From the NCBI GenBank assembly GCA_977017575.1, contig CDRNVI010000054.1, positions 434,001 through 498,000 of the forward strand: a DNA stretch of 64,000 nucleotides, in the 5' to 3' direction. Positions 29,246 through 37,534 of the stretch are shown in pieces. A model generated the notes under the pieces. It was not told the DNA's origin. It saw only the letters and a program-made list of their open reading frames with translations, and ran no database searches. Position 1 is the first letter of the stretch. Each line of letters begins with the position of its first letter. Source of the DNA: Paramoeba atlantica (Eukaryota; Discosea). Both the position numbers and the translations under genes were made by a program.

Positions 29246-30760
29246 ATGTCCCACATCACTCTCCCTGTTGTGACCAAGCGCTCCCCCCTACGCCCCTACC
29301 CCCCGCGACCATCGCGGTGTTGGTCGCCCCATCACGCCCTCTCCCCCCCTTCCCTCTTGCACACGCCTCGCAGAGCTCTCCACACCACCCAGCCACTCCT
29401 TCCCGGAGCCTCCCTACTCGACTCCAAGTGCGAGTCAAGGCTCCACCCCAGCCCCCAAAACCCTTCCCACGGGGGAGATGACAACGCCAGTAACAAAAAT
29501 ACAGAACATTTAAAAATTACATCCAACAACAACATCACCAACGACAATAATAACAAGAATAAGAATACCAATCCCCAATTTCTAAACACGGGACAACAAA
29601 ACGTTCTACCCCACAACACCAACACCAACCACAACACGGTTCATCCCCCAAACCCCCACCTCCCCCCCACCCCCCCGGCCTCCCCCCACCACGACATCCT
29701 CCACGCGCTCTCCCGGGCCCAGTCCACCGCGACCGCCGCCTCCCGCGCCTCCCCCACCCCCTGGCGCCTCCTCACCCCCCCGCGCCGGCACCGTGTCCTC
29801 GACACCGTCGGCCTCCTCGACCCGACCCACCGGGTCGAGATGGAACACCTCGCGGACCAGATCCGCTCCCTCTGCGGGCTCGAGTTCACCCTCGTGCTCG
29901 TCCCCACGGTGGGGTACGTCCCCCCGCGGGTGTTCGCCCAGAGCCTGTTCCACGAGTGGGGCAGCGGGGGGGAGGCCCCCCCGCGGCTGCTGTGCCTCGT
30001 GGCCCACCATGAGGCGAGCCTGCAGCTCGTGGCGTCCTATGCTCTCGATGAGTATTTCGGGGGCCCGTTCGCGACCCTGTTGGTGAGAGAGGTGTTGCAG
30101 CCGCGGCTGCGGGAGGGGGACCCGAGTCTGGGGATGGTGCACCTGGTGCAGGCGGTGGGGCGACACGCCGCGGAGTGTCGCGGGCTGTGGCAGCCACGGT
30201 GGGTGACGCTGCGGCAGAAGGAGAGGCTGCGGGTGGCGCAGCAGATGGTGTATTTTGGGGCGCTGCGTACCCACACGTTCTGGGCGACGTTGTTTTTTTC
30301 CGCCCTAACGGTGTGGTTGGGGTTTCAGATTGCCGATTTACGGTGTGAGAAGTGTGGGACGTTTATGCGGGTGGGGTCAGATCCGGCGAAAGGGTTAACC
30401 TCCGGCCAGCGTGTGGAGATGGCCTCGGAGTGTGCGAGGTACCGTGTGTGGGAGTGTCCAAACTGTGGTACACATAAGGGTGTACTGGTGTCTCGGGACT
30501 ACCACAACTACGCCAACTGTCTGTTGTGTCCGTCGTGTCGGTATCACACCACAACGGTAACTTCTGATGTGCTGCGACTTGCGAGTAAAACGGAAGATGG
30601 GGTAAAACAGTTTGTGTATGACTGTAAAAACTGCGGGAAGCACGAGAAGGTGTTCCTGCCGCTGTTTCACCCTATGGAGGAGGCGCCCAAGGAGTGGTAC
30701 GACTTTTTGGTAAAGCGTGCTAATGAGCCGAATACGAAAGAGGGAATCAAGGTGGTATAG
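29246..30760 (+). CDS. TPM-domain membrane protein with C-terminal zinc-ribbon motifs
   Basis: The 504-residue protein has four parts. Residues 1-175 are Pro-rich with an Asn-rich centre. About 183-320 is a TPM fold (TLP18.3/Psb32/MOLO-1 type), starting VLDTVGLLDPTHRVEMEHLA and holding GLEFTLVLVP and LLCLVAHHEASLQLVASYAL. A hydrophobic helix at about 343-362 probably spans a membrane. The C-terminal part has four CxxC pairs (367/370, 404/407, 428/431, 460/463), consistent with two zinc ribbons. TPM domains are known as an acid phosphatase of thylakoids and as a receptor-associated protein in worms. The role of this combination is unknown. The first 175 residues are low complexity and the start is not certain. 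C-rich codons give way abruptly to G-rich ones near 29950. The leader contains TTTTTTAGTCTTTAG, then an AG-free pyrimidine-rich stretch. Confidence 0.75.
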   Translation: MSHITLPVVTKRSPLRPYPPRPSRCWSPHHALSPPSLLHTPRRALHTTQPLLPGASLLDSKCESRLHPSPQNPSHGGDDNASNKNTEHLKITSNNNITNDNNNKNKNTNPQFLNTGQQNVLPHNTNTNHNTVHPPNPHLPPTPPASPHHDILHALSRAQSTATAASRASPTPWRLLTPPRRHRVLDTVGLLDPTHRVEMEHLADQIRSLCGLEFTLVLVPTVGYVPPRVFAQSLFHEWGSGGEAPPRLLCLVAHHEASLQLVASYALDEYFGGPFATLLVREVLQPRLREGDPSLGMVHLVQAVGRHAAECRGLWQPRWVTLRQKERLRVAQQMVYFGALRTHTFWATLFFSALTVWLGFQIADLRCEKCGTFMRVGSDPAKGLTSGQRVEMASECARYRVWECPNCGTHKGVLVSRDYHNYANCLLCPSCRYHTTTVTSDVLRLASKTEDGVKQFVYDCKNCGKHEKVFLPLFHPMEEAPKEWYDFLVKRANEPNTKEGIKVV

Positions 30761-31262
30761 AAAGCGTATGATGTTTTTGTTGTATCAGCGCTTAAACCTG
30801 TGTACGCGCATGATAAAAAAAATATTGTTCGCTAGCGCGGCATGCGGGTGCCTGGGAAACCTTTCCGTAAACTTACGCAAAAATCTGATGGCGTCACTCT
30901 GCCACTCTAAACGCAAACACAGGCCATTTTTGTGATTGCAAAACCTTCGAGACTACGCGTAGCGGTACTTGGCTCCTATTAAAAGGATGTGCCGCAAGGC
31001 ACTCCCGGACGATTGCTTGTGTCTTCTTTGGAGACGTGAAGTTCGGAACGTGAAGTTTGTGTTGCCGAGGAATGAAGGGATAAGGACCGAAGCATCGGCT
31101 ACACTGAAACGGGAAGAAATCGTATTGACGCATGTGGCATACATGTGTGTATGGTATTTCATAGTTCATGTATTTTACCTGGAACGGGGGGACAACTACC
31201 CCTTATGGGGTTCATAACTTGATTATCGTTACCACGCATTATGATAATATTGAATTACATTA
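30761..31262. other. Intergenic region, no gene seen
   Basis: Short frames on both strands show no family resemblance. The region separates the TPM gene from LRR copy E. Confidence 0.4.
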
Positions 31263-32054
31263 ATGCAAATCCTGGTGCGTATCACCTCAGCGGACACCGA
31301 CCCAGTCATAACCCAGCACGGATCCTTGTGCAGTGAACCGTCAAGCATACCACACATTCGGAAAGGCAAGGTGAGTCGGTTGATGCTTCCTGAAGAGGTT
31401 AATCTTGATCGCCTAATACAGAATTTAACAAACCCACATGCCACATGGTCCACTGAAACACGGGCATGCGACTGGGACGGTGTGCACTGCGATGAGTCCG
31501 GGACCGTCACTGAGATCGATTGGTCGCTCCGTCAACTTCGTGGCGAGCTAAATTTTGAATATCTTCCGACTTCTTTGGAGACGTTTAACATAGAAAGAAA
31601 CGAAATTTACGGTAAAATGCCACTCTCGAGTTTTCCTTCGTTGCCTAGAATAGAAATTTGGCGCGTTATGAGTAACGTGTTTACCGGTAAAGTCGATCTC
31701 CTATCACTTCCTCCGAGTGTAAAGCTCGTAGACCTAAGTAGAAATCGTTTCCACGGTTGCATTTGCCTATCAGAGTTACCTACGAATCTAGAGGTACTGC
31801 GTCTCGAGCACAATCGTTTTTCGGGGTCTCTTGGTTTGGGCGGTCTCCCTGCGAATCTACAAGAGCTCTATCTAAACCACAATCTTTTTGAAGGGAAGGT
31901 GAGCATGCATAGTTTGCCCTCTGGGATGAAGCGCGTGTCACTAAGAAATAATAGTAATCTACATGGAACGGTAAGGGCTTCGAAGCTCCCCATAGGAACA
32001 GTTGATCACATAGAGGAAATCTGGATGAATACGAAAATTAATCTTGATTTATAG
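31263..32054 (+). CDS. LRR-family protein (copy E)
   Basis: The 263-residue product has a 35-residue leader without clear hydrophobicity, then KVSRLMLPEEVNLDRLIQNL, W62, and ACDWDGVHC (Cys69, Cys76). The first turn reads LRGELNFEYLPTSL, and about six further repeats follow (for example LPTNLEVLRLEHNRFSG). The C-terminal cap reads NNSNLHGTVRASKLPIGTV with TKINLDL at the end. One repeat is irregular (SFPSLPRIEIWRVMSNVFTG). All family hallmarks are present in one frame with no break, so the gene is probably functional. It lies about 500 bp after the TPM gene on the same strand. Confidence 0.82.
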   Translation: MQILVRITSADTDPVITQHGSLCSEPSSIPHIRKGKVSRLMLPEEVNLDRLIQNLTNPHATWSTETRACDWDGVHCDESGTVTEIDWSLRQLRGELNFEYLPTSLETFNIERNEIYGKMPLSSFPSLPRIEIWRVMSNVFTGKVDLLSLPPSVKLVDLSRNRFHGCICLSELPTNLEVLRLEHNRFSGSLGLGGLPANLQELYLNHNLFEGKVSMHSLPSGMKRVSLRNNSNLHGTVRASKLPIGTVDHIEEIWMNTKINLDL

Positions 32055-32640
32055 AAAAATCATGTTTCTGACGTGGTTGTTTTTTCATTGAATGCTACTA
32101 CAACTCACCACTTCAGAAAAATGGTTTATGAAGCTTAAGTATTTCGATTTCTTGGGGCAGCTCTTTGACTTGTACAAACATTTTCAAGACATTATGCGCA
32201 AAGAAATAGGGACTAAGATAATCAACCAAACAGGGTGTTAAGCTAACTAGGATAGTTATCCAATTAAGATACTGATCTGCCTCCCTGTTTAATACAACAT
32301 ACCATATTGTTTTAGGGGATGGTTTTCGGAAACATTGGGGGGTATCATATTATTTGTCTTTCTTGATGTGTAAAGTTGCGAATGATACACGTGCCTCCCT
32401 TTAGTTGCTCCTTCTGTTAGTGTGTCCTTGTATAGTCCAGCTCCCCTAGTAATTTGTTTCTTTCTTTATTGGCTAAGGCATGCGCAGTTTTGACTTTTCT
32501 TTGATTTTGACTTTACATTGATTTTGCAACGCGAGCCATAGTCGAAGGGAAATAACGAGAGAGCAATCGTCTCTTTCAAATAACTTTCCCACTGTTTGGA
32601 AGGAAATCATAACATTCAACCAAGTCTGTAACGTTCCTTT
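32055..32640. other. Intergenic region, no gene seen
   Basis: AT-rich, without frames or repeats that I can relate to other parts of the window. Confidence 0.4.
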
Positions 32641-34330
32641 GGCTACATGATGGAGTGTTCCTCCCTTCTGCACCACCAAGTTGAAGTTGTTCACCTGGGC
32701 CCCAATGCGGAGGGACGAATTTGCTTGCCCATACAAGAAACCTTTCAGGGGTTGGTGCAGGATATTGGCGCAGCCTTAGGTATCCCAAGTAACTGCGTAA
32801 GCATATCCAGCGGGTCGGGGGGTAGATTTCTGGAATCCGACTCTGATCTCGAAGCGGCGGATTGCTATTGGGCCTCTTTGTCGGTTCCCCACGTAGGCTC
32901 ATCGTAAGGAGCACACTTTATGGTATATGACGGCAGTCGCAACGGGGCCTGCATACAAAAACAGGGCACGATGGAAGAAAACAGCATTCCCTTCGTTATT
33001 CGCTGAGAATATCACAAGAACTTGCCTCCTGTGGGCGCCCTTCGTTGCTGAGGACCACACGGTGTACTGGTCCTTCCTCCCAACTGAAGAACTGATTGCC
33101 GACTCGGGCTGGGCGGAACTGGTCCACTGCAACTACATCGACCAAGGACGGAGAGACGGCCCTTCACACAGGACACCTTCAGAGTTTGACCCCGCACACA
33201 CAGAGCGCACAAACCGCGGAGCGGGGATTAGCCCCCTCGCCCGAACACCTCGCGGAGCTCCTGGGGAGGGGGTCACTGCGCCAATTATACGCCGTACAAT
33301 GCCCCGCTTGGAGGGAGCACGTGGTAAACATTTGTCAGGACTTCCTCATGTCAACCGAAAGTTAAATAGAGACAACCTGGAATCTTCTCCTAGCAGTAAA
33401 ACGTTTTCTCTTCTTCCCGGAGGAAAAACTATCTCAAAGGCAGTTGGTTCATGAACTACGCATGCGAGCCTACCTTGAGGGCTCGGATACCACGGCACCG
33501 ACTCCCAGCCAAGCCAATAATCCTCCCATGTCGGCTCTAAAGAGAGCGACGGTGTTGATAAAGGCGAAAGCCTTCTCGAGGGCCGCTACAATCCACGGCA
33601 CCGACTTCCAGCCAAGCCAATAATTCCCCCATGTCTGCTCTAAAGAGAGCGACGGAGTTGATAAAGGCGAAAGCCTTCTTGAGGACCGCTACAATCCTCG
33701 AGTCCCCCCTCCAGCCCCCGACAAACCCAACGGCAGCCCTGGAACTGGCAAAGAGACTACACCCTTCCGGGGGCCCTTAAACTACGGGCAAGTATCACTT
33801 CGACAAGGACTGGCACGGTCCCTTACCCTCCCCGGCTGACGTCGCCAGGAAGGCCCAGTGCCTGGCACCACTTCGAGCCCCAGGCCCCGCGGGGTGGACC
33901 AAGGAACTTTTGCTCCCAGCTCTCATGGAGGATGGTCCCCGTGACTGTGTCACGTGGATCATTCACGGGATCACAACAAACTCCCTCCCTCCCTCAAAGA
34001 GAGACCTACTAACGGAGGCGTCCCTCACGCTCTTTAGTAAACCGGCTCCCCGGCTGGACACTACTCATCCTGTCGGCCAATCGCCATGGGAGAATGTATT
34101 CTGCAGATGGCAGGACTCCTCGCGCTCGAAAAGGTGGGGAAACATCTGTCCACTTTCTTCCAAGGGCTCCAATTCAGCGCCCAATACGCCCAAGGATGCG
34201 AACACATCATTGACGGTGTTCACCAACACTTCCGGGATAGGCCGCAGGAGGTCATTGTGGCGGCTGACCTCGAGAACGCTTTCAATAGCTTCTCGAGGTC
34301 AGCGATCTGAAACGTATTCCCCAAACTTCC
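32641..34330 (+). pseudogene. CRE/R2-type LINE, decayed 5' portion with start of reverse transcriptase
   Basis: Fragments of one polyprotein appear in successive frames. The first part (32647-33450) is unrecognised. A basic stretch follows, then LRAPGPAGWTKELLLPAL (about 33868) and SKRDLLTEASLTLFSKP, which is the approach region of LINE reverse transcriptases. The next frame gives MGECILQMAGLLALEKVG and VIVAADLENAFNSFSR, the catalytic motif A with its first Asp (about 34265). The copy stops soon after, before the second catalytic motif, so it is inactive. Frameshifts and stops are frequent. The order and wording match CRE-type elements. It probably belongs to the same family as the 3' end at 22255-23007, although the two copies do not overlap and cannot be compared directly. 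Confidence 0.65.
33490..33695 (+). repeat. Tandem duplication of 103 bp inside the LINE
   Basis: CCACGGCACCGACT... at 33490 recurs at 33593 with about 8 differences. Each unit encodes a version of PPMSALKRATxLIKAKAF. Since 103 is not a multiple of three, the duplication itself breaks the frame. Confidence 0.85.
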
Positions 34331-35320
34331 AAAGAGTTGTTGTTTATGAATTCAGGTTGGTCACCTGGCACTTTTTCAAGGGAGTTTCCAGCCACCTTTT
34401 CAGGCGTAGCCAGTTGGTCACTTATTCAGGATAAGATAAGATATCCGGTTTCATCGACTAGGGCTGTGGGATGGTAGCTGGTATATCCAGGTATATCCTG
34501 TACGGAGAAAACTCTACGTCGGTCTGAGTTTCTTTTTAAGTGGGGCTGAGCAACCTCAGAAAAGTGCGGGCACCATAATCTCACCACCGAGAACTCTTCA
34601 AGGGACGTAAAGTGAGGACACATTATGGAACTCAATGTTAGAATAAGAATTTCTGCCGTTTTATCTCATTAAATGCTTTGCATTTGGGATCGTGCATGGG
34701 ATTCTGTAAAATTGTATGATCTTGCGATAGTGTGTAAAGAATCTTACCCTGCATAGGTATTACCTCGTTGATCAGGTGATACAGTGACGTTTCCGGGAAG
34801 AATAAGTGGAGCTCGTGGCTAACATTTTCTAGGAATATTCGGAGGGGTGGATCTAGGAGCAGTAGCATACTACTACGTTGAGAACGCATAGAGAAACATA
34901 GGAATCAAGAAATACTGTGGGCACTGTTTTGGGGTACGTCTCTACTTCGTTGAATATTCAACGAACGGGATTTTAATTTTTTTTCGGGCGAGCGTTCGAT
35001 TTTTTTAACATTTTAAATTGTCTCAACGGAGCAACAAAGGTAGCGCGTGGTACTAGAAACTCTTTTTCGGCAAGTCGATCTCATGTAGATTTCTGTTGTT
35101 GTTGTTTAACCCGTTTGGAGATTCCTGTGAATGAATGTGAAACGCATGGATGAAACATGGTATTAGATATGTCGTATACATGTATTATTAGAAAATATAG
35201 GTGCAAGATTTTTTGAGAAAAACAAAGTTTTATTATTTAAGGGATAACACTTGTTTTGGTAACTTGCATTCATAAAATTATTTGAAAATATATATATAAT
35301 ATAGCGCGCGTAGAATAATA
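34331..35320. other. Intergenic region, no assignable gene
   Basis: Two short minus-strand frames (34426-34635 and 34638-34889) show no family resemblance. The rest is AT-rich. It may contain further transposon debris. Confidence 0.35.
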
Positions 35321-35568
35321 CATACCTGGTCTATACCTGGAGAAGATGTACCCCAAGGCTTTACACGATACCGAGTAAAACCACAGAAAAACTCAGTTGC
35401 TGTGGACGTAGCTCGGAAAGGTGGGGGTCGCTAAGCCCCAACATTGTGAGATCACGAAAGTATATATCTAGCAATGTCCCTGACCTATAATGTGCAAAAC
35501 ACTATGCACAAACGGATCTATATAAACATGTATAAAAATAGTTAATGAAAAAGAATAGACCAGGTATG
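35321..35568. repeat. Short inverted repeat pair, possible MITE
   Basis: CATACCTGGTCTAT at 35321-35334 and its complement ATAGACCAGGTATG at 35555-35568 bracket 220 bases without coding content, just after the 3' end of the Merlin-like gene. They could be an independent MITE or one terminal region of the Merlin element. Confidence 0.5.
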
Positions 35569-35582
35569 ACACGCAATTTTTT

Positions 35583-36762
35583 TTACTCTTCCTCACTGGA
35601 AAGAGTTTCTTGGCTAGCTTCAGAAAAGCTGCAGAAACTATCGCTGAGATCATTCATGATTTCAATATTCTCGCATCTGTAGAAATCGCGGATGCACTCA
35701 AGTATATTAATAAAACGCACCTTCCATGCTTCTTTGCGCTCTGTTTTCCCATACCCGTACTTTACGCATTGCAAGTCCGCATTGCGGCGCAGATCCATTG
35801 AAGACATACCATAATTGTAGTGTTGTTGCTTTATCCAATGTTTGATTATCCGGTGCGCAGCCTCCGCATGGTTTGTATGGTGCCCATTTAGAGTCACGAA
35901 TTTTTACTGTGATTTACAGTAAAATGGCGGCAGTACTCCCCCAAGTTAACTACCCCCGCCACTCGTCAGTCACCACGAACGTGCACTCGTGAAATGGGGA
36001 GTGTTAAAACTGAGAAGCTTATTCTGGTCCCTTCGCTTGACCAGCTTCCAGTGCGTTCTCCCCATTTTCCGGTCATAAATCTCCGTGACGGTGACAAACG
36101 ACCACCCAACGTTTCTATATTCCGCGGTGATACTTTCTTTTCCCAATGAAAGTTTCATCGACTTGCAACTTCGAAAAATAAAAGTCGACATTCTCCTGGC
36201 GAAAATAAGCGGCGCTCGAAACCATGTGCAAGAGATTAGTTACTGCCCTCTGACGCACTCCACGGTTACGGGCGATTTGGCCAGTCGTCAAATTATTTGC
36301 TATGTCCGCCCAGATTAGAAGAAGAGTAGTAACAGTGACGCTAGTTCGGCTGCTCAAGTAAGGTGCGTACCGAAAAACCCTTGACCTACGCGCATTGGTG
36401 TCCCCCTCCCCCCGATGAGCACTCAAAAAATTGAAGGCTCCCCTTGATCCCCACCATGAACTCCCTCCGTGACGTTTACATTGCGGTTCCGACAAGAGTC
36501 CATGATTCTTTATCCACACCTCGGCCGCTTCCCCCTGAGGAATGTATCGCATGTTGCGCCATACCCGAACGAACGCGAAGCCCTCGCACCCCCGACACAC
36601 TCTGTGTCCTTCGAAGGGAGGAATTGTACCCTCAGTCCAAGAAGGGTCACCTTCACGATTTTCAACGCTACTATTGCTGTGAGAAACTTGTGTTTCCAAG
36701 AAAGCCATGAAGCGGCGCAAAAATGCTTCCGAAGTATTGCCAGTATCACTGTTGTTGTTCAT
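35583..36762 (-). pseudogene. Merlin/IS1595-type transposase (frameshifted)
   Basis: The first frame (36762 to 36115) starts at ATG and includes a zinc-binding-like N region (EGHRVCRGCEGF...PQCKRHGG). An HTH-like segment (TTGQIARNRGVRQRAVTNLL) follows, and then LQVDETFIGKRKYHRG, the first catalytic Asp motif of ISXO2/IS1595 enzymes. In another frame FVVTDEWRG (about 35965-35995) supplies the second Asp. The third frame (35897-35583) gives HHTNHAEAAHRIIKHW with the closing N-x-x-E motif. All three acidic positions survive, but two frame changes and internal stops separate them, so it is a recent pseudogene unless sequencing errors intervene. Merlin elements move bacterial-like IS1016 chemistry in eukaryotes. 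A related N-terminal remnant lies at 62003-62480. Confidence 0.75.
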
Positions 36763-36952
36763 TCAAAGTAGGATCCGCAAAAGAAAAATGTCGTGTTTTC
36801 TACACATCAATATTAAAGAATAGTCCAGAATCCTGAGGAAACCAACCAACCAACCAGAATCCTGCGGAAGTGGCAGACATAGGTTCTCAGTGCGCGACCC
36901 GCGCGCTGGAGCGCGCGGATCGCCAAAAAATACAATTATATCCCAGGGCTAC

Positions 36953-37064
36953 GCTCACAGTTGGGCCTTGCTCGCAGACGGGGGCTTTTGCCTCCAGAAG
37001 TGGGCTTCGCTCACAGTTGGGCCTTGCTTGCGGACAGGGGCTTTTGCCTCCAGAAGTGCGCCCC
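36953..37064. repeat. Two tandem copies of a 56-bp unit
   Basis: GCTCACAGTTGGGCCTTGCT starts at 36953 and again at 37009, with the unit ending in CCTCCAGAAGTG. G/C-rich sequence with CGCGC palindromes precedes it (36890-36920). An AACC microsatellite lies at 36842-36857. Confidence 0.85.
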
Positions 37065-37534
37065 CCCCCCCTAGCGCGTCCCCCTAGGGCGCCCCCCCTA
37101 CCGGTAGGGTGTGTGTGACGGAAAAGCACTATAAACAGTAGAGGACACTTTGAGTTCTAGTATACAACTTCTAAATTTGTATTTTTGCTCCATTTTACTG
37201 CTTTTTTCCAAGGTTCGTATTTTCCAAAAATCTTGTTTTGGCTGATTTTCGAGTCACCATATGAGCACCAGGGGGTGCCTATGAAAAAAAGGTGAAAAAA
37301 ACGGATAAAAAACTCAAATTTCCGCGGGGGGAATTTCAATTGAAACCACTGTATATATTGTACGTGTAGCTAGTTTTTGTACCGGGAGGTAGATTGTCCA
37401 GCGCGGTGGTTTCTTCTTCATCTTTTTTTTGGCTGTAGTCTAAACCTGTACCTATTCCTAGTTGCATAGAAGACTCTTATTGGATCACTTTTCAGTACCA
37501 CTCCAGGAAATTTATCTCATTCTTAGAAAAATCG
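37065..37534. other. Intergenic region, no gene seen
   Basis: Begins with a C-run and CCTAGGG/CCGGTAGG palindromic patches, then AT-rich DNA up to the next gene. Confidence 0.35.

Noticed and set aside
29606-30274. Minus-strand open frame (222 codons) opposite the TPM gene
   Set aside because: Arises from the strong C-to-G skew of the sense gene; its sequence is low-complexity His/Gly/Pro without family resemblance.
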